From NCBI GenBank assembly GCA_900770395.1, contig CAAGKM010000014.1:62001-126000 (forward strand): a stretch of DNA of 64,000 nucleotides, in the 5' to 3' direction. The stretch comes from an uncultured Prevotella sp. (GTDB lineage Bacteria; Bacteroidota; Bacteroidia; Bacteroidales; Bacteroidaceae). Positions within the stretch are counted from its first letter, which is position 1; each line of letters starts with the position of its first letter. The translations under genes were made by a program, and so were the position numbers. Under the pieces are notes generated by a model that saw only the letters and a program-made list of their open reading frames with translations, was not told where the DNA came from and ran no database searches. Shown here one piece after another: positions 26,800 to 36,352 of this stretch.

Positions 26800-26831
26800 C
26801 AAAGGTACTACTATTTTTCGACACAGCCAAA
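26800..26831 (-). promoter_or_regulatory. Promoter of the tRNA-Arg pair
   Basis: On the minus strand TTTG (26828-26831), 20 bases, TACCTTTG (26800-26807). Start near 26793, about 26 bases before the mature tRNA 5' end. Confidence 0.7.
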
Positions 26832-26886
26832 CATTTTTGCGTTTTTTTTCGCCAAAGTCCTTATTTTTTCGCTTTATTTACCAAAA

Positions 26887-27774
26887 TCAGATGCGCAACT
26901 CTTTCATAACCTCGGATATCTTCTGCACCGTCTGAACCCGTGTGGGAACAAGCGGCAGGCGAAGCACGTTCTCTATCATACCCATCTCATGGAGCAGGCA
27001 CTTCACGCCGGCAGGATTGCCGTCGACAAAGAGCAGCGAATAAAGCTCAGTGAACTTATGGTGAATCTTACGCGCACCCTCATACTCGCCCTTGAACTCC
27101 AGACGTATCATCTTTGAGAACTCACGTGGCAGAGCGTTGCCGATAACGCTAATCACTCCCACGGCGCCACAGGCTATCATGGGGAAAGTCAGGGCATCGT
27201 CGCCGCTGATAACGTCGAAGTGGGCAGGCTTGCCCTTGATTATCTCATCCACCTGCTCAAGATTGCCGCTCGCCTCCTTTATGCCGACGATGTTATGGCA
27301 TTCACGGGCAAGCCGCAGCGTGGTCTCTGCCTTCAGGTTTATTCCTGTTCGTCCAGGTACATTATACAGCACCACTGGCAGCTTTGTTGCATTGGCAATG
27401 GCACGGAAATGCTGGAAAAGTCCCTCCTGTGAGGGCTTATTATAATAAGGACACACGCTGAGCACGCCATCTATCCCCTTGAAGTCGCCGGTTTTCAGTT
27501 CCTCCACTATGGCTGCGGTGTTGTTGCCTCCGCACCCTAAGAGTATCGGCACACGTCCGTTTACGACATTACGCACCAAATCCTTTATCTTCTGCTTCTC
27601 GTCAGTGGTGAGACAAGGCGTCTCGCCTGTTGTTGCCAATATACAAAGAAAATCGGCACCATTGCTCAACTGATATTCCACCAGTCTTTTCAGCGCCTTG
27701 TAGTCCACCTCGCCGTCCGAAGTGAAAGGTGTGATGAGCGCAATGCCCAATCCCTTGAATTTATTATGTACCAT
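26887..27774 (-). CDS. dapA: 4-hydroxy-tetrahydrodipicolinate synthase
   Basis: A 295-residue TIM-barrel aldolase that condenses pyruvate with aspartate semialdehyde, the first committed step of lysine and diaminopimelate synthesis. The TTGE motif (ATTGETPCLT) lies near residue 44, the catalytic Tyr in YNVPGRTGIN near 137, and the Schiff-base Lys in GIKEASGNLEQ near 165. The pyruvate-binding GDDALTF segment follows. It has a perfect upstream promoter and stands alone. Confidence 0.95.
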   Translation of the reverse strand: MVHNKFKGLGIALITPFTSDGEVDYKALKRLVEYQLSNGADFLCILATTGETPCLTTDEKQKIKDLVRNVVNGRVPILLGCGGNNTAAIVEELKTGDFKGIDGVLSVCPYYNKPSQEGLFQHFRAIANATKLPVVLYNVPGRTGINLKAETTLRLARECHNIVGIKEASGNLEQVDEIIKGKPAHFDVISGDDALTFPMIACGAVGVISVIGNALPREFSKMIRLEFKGEYEGARKIHHKFTELYSLLFVDGNPAGVKCLLHEMGMIENVLRLPLVPTRVQTVQKISEVMKELRI

Positions 27775-27812
27775 AATTATATATAAACTCTCTTGTGTTT
27801 TATTTCATCTTG

Positions 27813-27843
27813 CAAAGTTAACTAAAAACAGAGACACTACAAA
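27813..27843 (-). promoter_or_regulatory. Promoter of dapA
   Basis: On the minus strand TTTG (27840-27843), 19 bases, TAACTTTG (27813-27820). Start near 27806, leader about 32 bases. Confidence 0.7.
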
Positions 27844-27912
27844 AGGATATGTTTAAATTGCTGAAAAAATTAACAATATTTATTTTTTCTCCCAAACGAT
27901 TTGAAAACATAT

Positions 27913-28476
27913 TTATGTAACGAGCAATGCCGCGATGAGCATCTTCATTGTGTCGTTGTCCTTGAACTTCTCCCTGAGTATGGCAATCATGGCACGCTTG
28001 CGCTTGTTGAACAGAGACAGCGATATGCCGAGCGCCCCAGCAGCCTCGGTGTTGCGGAGTCCCTGCTCAAAGTTCAGTTCAAATATCCTTCTGTATTTTT
28101 CAGGCAGCTCAGCCACAGCAGCATACAGCATGTCGTAGGTCTCCTGCTCTATCATCATGGCAAGTTTCTCCCTTTCCACATCCCGCGGCAGCTTTTGCAT
28201 GTACAGCTCCATGTTGCCTGATTTTCTCAGCAGCGACACGCATCTGTTGTGCAGGCAGGTGAACACAAACGACTTCATGTGCAGCGGCGAGGTGAGCGTG
28301 TTTCTTGAATTATACACCGTCACGATGGTCTCCTGCACACAGTCCTCTGCCATCATGGCATGGTAGTCGCCCAGCACACGTGATGCGTATGCCATGAGCG
28401 ATGCCCATGTTTCAGCATAGAAAGCCTCCAGAGAGCCCTGTCTAAACTGCTCGTATGTATCGTTGCTGATATTCAT
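27913..28476 (-). CDS. ECF-type RNA polymerase sigma factor
   Basis: A 187-residue sigma-70 relative with only regions 2 and 4. Region 2 covers about residues 8-80 (GSLEAFYAETWASLMAYA, then AEDCVQETIVTVY); region 4 is the C-terminal helix-turn-helix (LPEKYRRIFELNFEQGLRNTEAAGALGIS). The start is MNISNDTYEQF at 28476; the longer in-frame extension runs through an AT-rich upstream region. It is divergent from the TlpA-FecR-SusC-SusD genes, and the adjacent FecR gene and the STN domain of the SusC mark it as the sigma factor of a trans-envelope signalling switch controlling that locus. Confidence 0.88.
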   Translation of the reverse strand: MNISNDTYEQFRQGSLEAFYAETWASLMAYASRVLGDYHAMMAEDCVQETIVTVYNSRNTLTSPLHMKSFVFTCLHNRCVSLLRKSGNMELYMQKLPRDVEREKLAMMIEQETYDMLYAAVAELPEKYRRIFELNFEQGLRNTEAAGALGISLSLFNKRKRAMIAILREKFKDNDTMKMLIAALLVT

Positions 28477-28608
28477 TGTGGCTGCAAATTTAATATATTT
28501 TCTGCAAAAAGAAAAGATTTTTGCAGAAAAAATAGCAAAATTGTTACACTTTCCCAAGTTTTGTGCGTATTAGCAGATAAAAACAGATAATAAACATTAA
28601 TAAAAACA

Positions 28609-30018
28609 ATGCAAATGAACAGAAAAATTAAGTTTTTGGCACTTGGCGGCATGATAGCCATGTCAGTGCCTTCGGAAGCGCAGTTGCTAAAGGGCGTAGT
28701 GAAAGGAATAGAGGCAGGCGATGCCATCGTGACCTATTATCCCGACGGATATGTTATCAACAATCAGGTGTTCGACCTGAAGGTTGACAGCATTACTGGT
28801 GCTTTCACCCTGGACTTCCCCATGGAGACAGCGACTGCCGACGTGGACATCATTCTAAATGACAACGCCTTCTTCGGAGCGCATCTTGAAAAGGGAAAGA
28901 CTGCAGAGCTGTATGTAACCAAGACCGACAAGGGAGTGGACGTTAGGTTCAAGGGCAACGAGCCTAAGCTCAACCAGTGGGTGAACCTGTGGAAACAGGC
29001 TTTCGACTCGATGAAATACTGGTCGCCGGACCCTTCGGAGGCAAAGTCGAACGCAGAATACCGCCAGCTTTTGGAAAAGGAATATGCCAGCCTGAAGAAA
29101 AACATCGGACTGATAAAGGGACACAAGGATTACGACTACTATATGCGCCGTGCCGAGGGCGACTACAAATGGACAAAGATAAGGATAATCCTCGACCGCT
29201 GTGAAGACGAGAACAGCAATCCAAAGGAAGATGCCGAATATATGGAGATCTTGGGAAACATAGATGTGAACGACATGGTGAATTATCAGTCGAACCTGTC
29301 GCTGTCGGCAATCAACGCCAAGGTGAAGGCAGAACCAGGAGAAACCTTTGAGCCTATGTGCCGTGAGCAGATGGAAATAGTGAACCGCGAGGTGACACTG
29401 GACAACCTGCGCAAGGTGATGATAAAGATGATAGGTCAGAACTACTTCACCTTCGGCAAGGGACATACCGACGAGCAGGACAAGGCATTCATTGCCGACT
29501 TCATGGCTTTTGCAGGAAAGGACAGCCTATTGGCAAAGCCCATGGTGGAGCAGTATTATGAGTTGAAGAAGTCGGAGGCAAAGACCGCCTCGGGCAAGGC
29601 GGCTCCCGACATCACCCTGCAGACCCGCGACGGCAGGGACGTGCTGCTGTCATCGCTGCTCAAAGGCAAGTTCACCTACATTGACGTTTGGGCAACATGG
29701 TGCGGACCGTGCTGTGCACAGATTCCTCACCTCGAAAAACTTGTGGAGAAATTCAAGGACAATCCCAAGGTGCAGTTCATAAGCATCTCTACCGACCGCA
29801 ACCGTGCAGCATGGGAGAAGAAGCTGGACAACGACAAGCCGCAGTGGCAGCAGTATATTCTGACTCCCGAGAACGACGCGCAGTTTGCCGCCGACTGGGG
29901 CATAACGGGCATTCCGCGCTTCATCATGATAGATGCTGAGGGCAATATCTATGATGCCAACGCCAGCCGTCCGTCGGATCCCGAGACAGAGGAGACAATA
30001 AAGAAGAACATACAATAA
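28609..30018 (+). CDS. TlpA-like thiol-disulfide oxidoreductase with DUF4369-like N-terminus
   Basis: A 469-residue exported protein. A signal peptide (about residues 1-24, ending near SEA) is followed by a beta-rich DUF4369-type domain (25-120), a helical middle, and a C-terminal thioredoxin-fold domain (about 328-469). The active site is WCGPCC, with redox cysteines 365 and 368 and an extra Cys at 369; the cis-Pro is in GITGIPRF. It likely reduces or isomerises disulfides in the periplasm. Such proteins often sit in Bacteroidota SusCD loci. It is 6 bases before the FecR gene. ATG at 28615 is an alternative start. Confidence 0.85.
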   Translation: MQMNRKIKFLALGGMIAMSVPSEAQLLKGVVKGIEAGDAIVTYYPDGYVINNQVFDLKVDSITGAFTLDFPMETATADVDIILNDNAFFGAHLEKGKTAELYVTKTDKGVDVRFKGNEPKLNQWVNLWKQAFDSMKYWSPDPSEAKSNAEYRQLLEKEYASLKKNIGLIKGHKDYDYYMRRAEGDYKWTKIRIILDRCEDENSNPKEDAEYMEILGNIDVNDMVNYQSNLSLSAINAKVKAEPGETFEPMCREQMEIVNREVTLDNLRKVMIKMIGQNYFTFGKGHTDEQDKAFIADFMAFAGKDSLLAKPMVEQYYELKKSEAKTASGKAAPDITLQTRDGRDVLLSSLLKGKFTYIDVWATWCGPCCAQIPHLEKLVEKFKDNPKVQFISISTDRNRAAWEKKLDNDKPQWQQYILTPENDAQFAADWGITGIPRFIMIDAEGNIYDANASRPSDPETEETIKKNIQ

Positions 30019-30024
30019 CAGACG

Positions 30025-31197
30025 ATGATCAGTGACGAACAGATTCCTTATTTAATATGCCGTAAGCTCATCGGCACGATAACAGCCGAGGAGGAAGCCC
30101 TGCTTGAGAAGTGGAGCCAGCTGAACGACAGCAACCGTGCCGCCTACGGGCGACTGATGCAGAAAGAGCGCGTGGACATGGAGCTGCGGCGTCTCAACAT
30201 CGTCGATTACCGCCGGCCGCTTGCCGACATGCAGCGCCGTATTGCCGCTGAGGAAAATCAGGCTACACTCGGAGGAAATCCTGCGCCATCACATCGCTCA
30301 GCCGCAGTATATAAGTTGGTTGCCGCCGCGGCAGCCGTCCTGCTCTTTGTTTTCATCGGAACACGGTGGTGGCACAGCGCCGAAGACGACAGCGCAGGCG
30401 TTACTGCCACGGTGGAGAAAACAGAGATAACTCCGGGACACACGCAGGCGGTGCTAACCCTCGACAACGGCGAGACAGTGAGCCTTGGCGTGGACAGCCT
30501 GCGCAACAGCAGGATGATAGCCGAGGCGCAGAAAGGCGAGGAGTTTACCTACAGCACCATGCAGACCCCGAGGGGAGGCGAGTTTAAGGTGATGCTTGAA
30601 GACGGAACGGAGGTGTGGCTCAACGCCGACACCCGTCTGCGCTATCCCGAAAAGTTCTCCGGCAGTGAGCGGCGCGTGGAGGTGGACGGCGAAGCCTACT
30701 TCAAGGTGGCTCCCGACAGCGAGCGTCCGTTCTACGTAGTGAGCGGCACACAGGAGATAAAGGTTTACGGCACCGAGTTCAACGTTACATCCTACGGCGA
30801 CGAGCCTGCCGTGTACACCACGCTGGTGAAGGGAAGCATATCGCTGAAGATTATCGGCGGCAACGGCAGCGAGCTGATGCTCACGCCAGGCCATCAGGCT
30901 GTGGTGGACAAAGGACAGTCGACGGCACGCGTGAAGACAGTCGACACCGAGGTGGTGACAAGCTGGCGCAGCGGCACCTTTGTGTTCGAGGACCAGACCT
31001 TAGAGCAAATCATGCGCACGCTGAGCCGCTGGTATGATTTCGACTACGAGTTTGCCGACAAGTCGGTTGCCTCCATAGTGTTCATGGGAAGCATTCCTCG
31101 CTACGGCTCGTTTGCCGAAGTTGCTGACATCTTCAAGAAGATGGGCGGCATAAGGCTTAGGCAGCAGGGTGGCAAGGTTGTGATAACAGCAAAATAA
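30025..31197 (+). CDS. FecR-type anti-sigma factor
   Basis: A 390-residue inner-membrane regulator. The N-terminal cytoplasmic part (1-92) would bind the ECF sigma factor; a single transmembrane helix (VYKLVAAAAAVLLFVFIG, about 93-111) follows; the periplasmic FecR domain (TPRGGEFKVMLEDGTEVWLNA to GEAYFKV, about 180-285) precedes a DUF4974/STN-like C-terminal domain (about 310-390). Ligand-bound SusC contacts this domain through its STN domain and releases the sigma factor. It lies between the TlpA-like gene and susC, 29 bases before the latter. Confidence 0.9.
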   Translation: MISDEQIPYLICRKLIGTITAEEEALLEKWSQLNDSNRAAYGRLMQKERVDMELRRLNIVDYRRPLADMQRRIAAEENQATLGGNPAPSHRSAAVYKLVAAAAAVLLFVFIGTRWWHSAEDDSAGVTATVEKTEITPGHTQAVLTLDNGETVSLGVDSLRNSRMIAEAQKGEEFTYSTMQTPRGGEFKVMLEDGTEVWLNADTRLRYPEKFSGSERRVEVDGEAYFKVAPDSERPFYVVSGTQEIKVYGTEFNVTSYGDEPAVYTTLVKGSISLKIIGGNGSELMLTPGHQAVVDKGQSTARVKTVDTEVVTSWRSGTFVFEDQTLEQIMRTLSRWYDFDYEFADKSVASIVFMGSIPRYGSFAEVADIFKKMGGIRLRQQGGKVVITAK

Positions 31198-31226
31198 CAC
31201 ATTATTAATATATATAGTACAAAACA

Positions 31227-33600
31227 ATGAAAAGACTGATTAAAATTGCGTCACTTGCACTCATGTTGCTGGTTGCAGTGTCGGCGTCGGTGAAGGCTCA
31301 GACCTACGACGTGGACTATAAGAACTATACAATAGAACAGGTGACAAAGGATTTGAGGAAGAAAACTGGCTACCAGTTTGTCTACAAAAAGGAAATCGTG
31401 GAAAACACAGGTTCCATCACCTGCCACTACAAGAATGCCACACTGCAGCAGTTGCTCAACCGCATTTTCTATGAGCATGCCGGACTGGACTATGAGATAA
31501 GCAAGGGCACGGTGATTCTGAAGAAGGCTCCCAAGGACCGTCCCTACTATAAGAAGAACATCGTGGGCACGGTGGTTGACAACGACGGCGAGGCGCTGCC
31601 AGGAGCCACCGTCAGCCTTGTGGGCACCGACAATGCTGTGGTGACTGACATCGACGGCAATTTCTCAATCATCGTTGAGGGCAAGAATCCCCGGATTGAG
31701 GTGTCATACATAGGCATGAAGACCAAGACGCTCGACGTGAACCGCAGCGCCAAGCAGAAGTTCATGGTGGTGGAGCTGGATGCCGACGCCAACCTGCTGA
31801 GCGAGGTGCTTGTGACGGGCTACCAGAATCTGAAGCGCGAGAACGCCACAGGAGCCTATCAGGTGATTAGCTCAAAGGAACTCGATGAGCGTTACACCAC
31901 CAACCTCGTGAGCCGTCTGGAGGGACAGATACCCGGACTCACCGTCTACAACAACGGCTCTAACGACGGCGGCGAGTCGGCAATGACCATCCGCGGCGTC
32001 AGCTCGTTCAGGGCAAAGACCTCGCCATTAGTGGTGGTCGACGGACTGCCAATAGAAGGCTCGATAGAGTCGGTAAACACCTACGACATTGCCAGCATCA
32101 CCGTGCTCAAGGACGCCGCCGCGGCAGCCATCTACGGTGCGAGGGCATCAAACGGCGTTATCGTAATCACTACAAAGCGTGCCAGCGCAGAGAAACTGCA
32201 GGTGGACTTCAACGCCGACCTCACCATCACCGAGAAGCAGACCTACGACAACCGCCGCTGGGCAAACGCCTCGCAGCTGCTTGCCATCGAAAAGGCGAAC
32301 TTCGACCTCTGCTCTGCCGACGATGAGCTTTACAACGCCATGCTCGGCGACTATGCCAAGAATCCGCTGAGCTTCGACCCTGCCTCACGTCTGATGCTGG
32401 AGCACAAGATGGGACTGAAGAGCGACGCCGACTTCAACGCCGCCATGAGCCGCATGCAGAACAACGACTACCGCAGGGAATGGCGCGACGCCATGCTGCG
32501 CACACAGATACAGCACCAGTACAACCTCGCCATACGCACCAAGGGAAAGAAGCTGAACTCAAACATTGTGCTTAACTACAAAGGCGACAACATGGGAACA
32601 GTGAAAGAAGACAACAGCACCCTGCACCTAAGCTACGTGGGCGATCTTGCCGCCACAAAGTGGCTTGACCTCTCAATGGGAATCAACCTTATCAGCGAGC
32701 GTGCCAAAACACATATTTCAGATCTCACGACAAGCATCAACGGATTCCGACCTTACCAAAGCATGTACAACGATGACGGCACTGCCGCTGACATGGAGGC
32801 GGGAATGTGGCTCGGACTGCCATCGCTGAAAGATGAAAGCATCGGACTGAAACCGGCGACATTCAACTTCATGGACGAACTGGGCATGAACTTCAACAAG
32901 TCGCGCCGCAACAACATCCGCTCCTTCGTGCATGCCAACGTGAAGATTCTGCCCGAACTGGTGCTCTCGGCACGCTTCCAATACGAGGACATAAGCTACA
33001 GGGGCGAGTCTTTCTATGAGGCTGACTCCTACTATATGCGCAATCTGTATAACCTCTTTACAAGCGGAGGCACACACTACATTCCTGACGGCGGAATGCT
33101 GAAATCGTCAAACCAGAACGGCGACTACTACACCTTCCGCACACAGGCTTCCTATGACAAGACATTTGCCGAGAAGCACGCCGTGGAGGCTATCGCAGGT
33201 TTTGAGTACCGTCAGGCACGCACCAGATACACCAACAACCTGCTGTTGGGATACGACGACCAGACACAGACCAACATGAACCACCTCATAAACTTCAACG
33301 ACCTGCAGTATGTGCAGTCATCGGACCTCGGTATGGGTTACTCTCCTCTCGGCTCTGCCCCGACAGAGGATGATTTCTCCACATCGGAGACCCTCCACCG
33401 CTTCTACTCGCTCTACGCCACGGCAGGCTACACCTACGACAGCCGCTACAGCGCATCGTTCTCCTACCGTGTGGACAAGGCAGACCTCTTCGGAGCCGAC
33501 CCTGAGTTCCGCGGCCGTCCGCTGTGGTCGGTGGGAGCAAGCTGGAACATAGGCAACGAGGCGTGGATGAAGCAATACTCATGGATTGATGCCCTGAAGC
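31227..33600 (+). pseudogene. SusC-like TonB-dependent transducer, 5' part of a broken gene
   Basis: The first 791 residues are normal: signal peptide (1-24), an STN signalling domain (about 26-98), a carboxypeptidase-like beta domain (112-195), a plug domain with GxQNLKRENATGAYQ and DGLPIEG (about 200-325), then barrel sequence. At residue 791 (WIDALK, base 33599) the protein departs from the family. The same frame stays open to 33827 but codes a Gln/His/Arg-rich non-SusC sequence, while SusC sequence resumes at 33601 in the next frame. About 60-70 residues normally found between these two points (the LRASYG...NPDLRWE...NRL region) are absent, so this is a deletion with frameshift, not a simple slip. 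The STN domain pairs it with the FecR and ECF genes upstream. Confidence 0.85.
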
Positions 33601-34545
33601 GGCTCGCTGGACTGGTACCTGAAGAACAGCAGCGACCTGCTGTCGCTCACCGACATCGACCCCACAACGGGCTGGTCGTCGCTCACCATCAACAACGGAA
33701 AGGCACGCAACAAGGGTGTGGAGCTGCAACTCAACGGCACCATCATCGAACCCAAGACCCGCGACGACTTCGGACTGAGCGCAGCATTCAACATTGCCTA
33801 CAACAAAAACGAGGTGATAAAGGTTGACCACACTCCTGCCTCGGGCTTTGAGGCTCTGCGCACCCTGCGCGAGGGCGACCCCGTGAACGCCATCTATGCC
33901 TACCGCTTTGCAGGCATGCAGACCGATGAAAGCGGCATGCAGTCGTATGGCTGGTATGACGCCAAGGGAAATATCCACACCACCGACATCGCATCGGGTG
34001 AGTTTGCGCCGGAGGACATCGTGTGCATGGGCGGCAGAGACCCGAAGGTGACTGCCAGTTTCGTGCCCGAACTTACATGGAAGGGATTCTCACTCTCTGC
34101 AATGCTTGCCTATTACGGCGGTCACTACATGAACGCCGCTGCCGAGGACTGGATTTGTGGAGGAACATACAAAGGCTACAACAACATGGACGATCCTGTT
34201 CCCGCTGCATTCCTCAACTACTGGCAGGCTGCCGACAAGACTACGGCAATCGCCAACGGCTATCCCGGCATGAACACCATCGGCACGTCGCAGTATATCG
34301 ACCAGACCGTGATGCACGCCGACTATCTGAAAGTGCGCAACATCGTGCTGGGCTACACCTTCCCAAAGGTGCTGTGCGGCAAGCTCGGCATCAACGCCCT
34401 GCGCATAAGGCTGCAGATGAACAACGTTGCCACATGGAAGCGCAACTCAATGGGAATAGACCCAGAGGCTGTAGACCCATTGTCGGGATATGCCGTCAAC
34501 TCGCCTATGAGAAGCTATACAATGAGTGTGAGCGTAAACTTGTAA
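33601..34545 (+). pseudogene. SusC-like TonB-dependent transducer, 3' part of the broken gene
   Basis: From 33601 the frame reads GSLDWYLKNSSDLLSL, a typical SusC barrel segment, and continues for 314 residues to the normal C-terminal barrel strand (RSYTMSVSVNL). The first available Met in this frame is internal, so independent translation would give only a barrel fragment. It belongs to the gene starting at 31227. The 3' end is 20 bases before susD. Confidence 0.85.
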
Positions 34546-34565
34546 AACAAACAAAGAAGAAAAAG

Positions 34566-36200
34566 ATGAAACACAATATATTAAAAGGTATCGTGGCAAC
34601 AGCAATAGCCACGGCATCGCTGACTGCCTGCGACAGCCAGCTGGACATAATACCCAAGGGACAGAGCACCCTCTCGACCGTCACCGACCTTGAGATGTTG
34701 CTGAACGCAAATTATGACATGGGGCTGCCCTATACCGACCTCGGCATCATCTGCAACGAGTCGTTAGGAATGGGAGACAACGTGCCCACACAGCTTAAGA
34801 TGAAGAACACTCTTACATACGCCATGCTTGCCTACGACGAGACGGTGGACAGAGCTAACCTTACCCTGCAGGACGAGCGCTATGAGCACGGCTATAAGTA
34901 TATCAACAACATGAACACCATCATTGCCAAGATGCCCGAGGCTTCGGGCGACGAGGGCAAGAAGAAGGTGCTCATTGCCGAAGCTCACGTGATGAGAGGC
35001 TATCTGCACTGGCTGCTGGTGAACATTTATGCAAAGCAGTACGACGAGGCAACAGCTGCCGACGAGGGCGGCATTCCCTACGTCACCGACATAGACGTGA
35101 CCACTTTGAAGGAGAAGCTCTCCCTTGCCCAGGTGTATGAGAACATCCTCAACGACTGCAGCGACGAGAACATCAATGCCCTGCCTGTCAGGAACGACGA
35201 CGTGCTGCGTGCCGACCAGGCGTGGGGCAACGCCGTGAGGGCAAAGGTGCTGATGCAGATGAAGCGCTACAAGGATGCCATTCCCTACGCCGAAAAGGCG
35301 CTGAAAATAAACGGCAACATTGATGACCGTTCGACTGTGGTGGAGCTGAAAGACTGGTATCTGCAAAAGCAGTCGCCCTGCAACTACATCTATTTCGGCA
35401 CATCGGCAGCCCCCTTTGCCGAGACAATCTCGATGGAGACAGCCATGCTCTTCGAGGAGGGCGACTACGTGAAGGACTACGCCTTTGCCTTCGGAATGGA
35501 TCCGGGAGAAGGTGGAGGCGGCGATGATGATGACGATGACTGGGGGGACGATGAGGAATGGCTCTCTCCTACCCGTTGCAGGAAAATGTATGCCTCGCTC
35601 AAGAAACGTGCCGCTGCCATGAAGCTCCCCGTGAAACGCGCTGCCGATGATGAGGAAGACTGGGGCGATGATGACGATTGGGGCGATGAAGACATATACA
35701 CGGCTCCCAACATTGCAAATCCGGCATGGAGTCCGCTGTTCGGCATGATGCTGTCGGGCGTTATGGGCAGTGCTATGTACTATGGCGCCAACGCATACGC
35801 CAATACCTTCGGCATCACAAGCGACAGGATGCACTATACTCTCGCCGAGTGCTACATCCGCACGGAGCGCATAGCCGACGGTATGGCACTTGTCAACAAA
35901 GTACGCCAATACCGCATACACCCCGACAAGTACACGGAACTGAGCGCCGACAATGAGGCCGAGGCTATGGCTCTGCTGCAGAACGCCAAGTGGATAGAGT
36001 GCCTGAGCACCTACGAGAACTTCTTCGACTGCAAGCGGTGGAACACAGAGCCTGACTATCAGCGCACCATCACCCGCACAATCATGGACATGGAGGGTAA
36101 CATGGAAATGTTTTCCATTGCTCCCGACTCAAAGCTCTGGGTGTTCCCCTTCCCGCTTAGCGCAACGAGAAAGAACCCCACGCTCACCCATAACTATTAA
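34566..36200 (+). CDS. SusD-like glycan/nutrient-binding lipoprotein with acidic inserts
   Basis: A 544-residue outer-membrane lipoprotein that would cap the SusC pore. The start is MKHNILKGIVATAIATASLTAC (lipobox LTAC); a longer in-frame extension to 34023 lies wholly inside susC and is not used. TPR-like helical segments (MRGYLHWLLVNIYAKQYDEA, then RADQAWGNAVRAKVLMQMKRYKDAI) and the C-terminal RKNPTLTHNY are typical. Unusual are two acidic stretches: residues 320-332 (six Asp, then WGDDEEW) and 361-378 (DDEEDWGDDDDWGDEDIY), separated by a Lys/Arg-rich helix. They suggest a surface loop binding metal or cationic ligand. The ligand is unknown; no glycoside hydrolase is nearby. Confidence 0.88.
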   Translation: MKHNILKGIVATAIATASLTACDSQLDIIPKGQSTLSTVTDLEMLLNANYDMGLPYTDLGIICNESLGMGDNVPTQLKMKNTLTYAMLAYDETVDRANLTLQDERYEHGYKYINNMNTIIAKMPEASGDEGKKKVLIAEAHVMRGYLHWLLVNIYAKQYDEATAADEGGIPYVTDIDVTTLKEKLSLAQVYENILNDCSDENINALPVRNDDVLRADQAWGNAVRAKVLMQMKRYKDAIPYAEKALKINGNIDDRSTVVELKDWYLQKQSPCNYIYFGTSAAPFAETISMETAMLFEEGDYVKDYAFAFGMDPGEGGGGDDDDDDWGDDEEWLSPTRCRKMYASLKKRAAAMKLPVKRAADDEEDWGDDDDWGDEDIYTAPNIANPAWSPLFGMMLSGVMGSAMYYGANAYANTFGITSDRMHYTLAECYIRTERIADGMALVNKVRQYRIHPDKYTELSADNEAEAMALLQNAKWIECLSTYENFFDCKRWNTEPDYQRTITRTIMDMEGNMEMFSIAPDSKLWVFPFPLSATRKNPTLTHNY

Positions 36201-36273
36201 CGGCGATGAAACATAAATTATGATACCCTGCTCGCCCAATAGCATATATGAACTTTAGTGATTGATAAAAAAT

Positions 36274-36310
36274 TAAAGGAGTTAAGGAATTCCCCTTAGC
36301 TCCTTTATTA
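36274..36310. terminator. Terminator after susD, shared with the convergent EamA gene
   Basis: A 14-bp stem with one G-T pair (36274-36287 with 36294-36307; TAAAGGAG...CTCCTTTA) and a 6-base loop, followed by a T-rich stretch. Confidence 0.7.
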
Positions 36311-36352
36311 ATTAATGAGCAGAATACTGATGGCAGCAGAAAAACTGCCCCG

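Noticed and set aside
28485..28492. TAAATTTG as promoter for the ECF sigma gene
   Set aside because: Transcription would begin at the start codon, and the -33 position holds only TTTT; not convincing.
33590..33830. Programmed ribosomal frameshift in susC
   Set aside because: No slippery heptamer or downstream pseudoknot is evident, and family sequence is missing at the junction, which a frameshift alone would not explain.
33295..33978. 227-residue open frame on the minus strand opposite susC
   Set aside because: It is antisense to well-conserved SusC sequence, and its composition reflects the GC-rich complementary codons rather than a protein.
34023..34565. In-frame N-terminal extension of the SusD protein
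   Set aside because: The extension lies inside the 3' part of susC, is not lipoprotein-like, and a standard signal peptide with lipobox begins at 34566.
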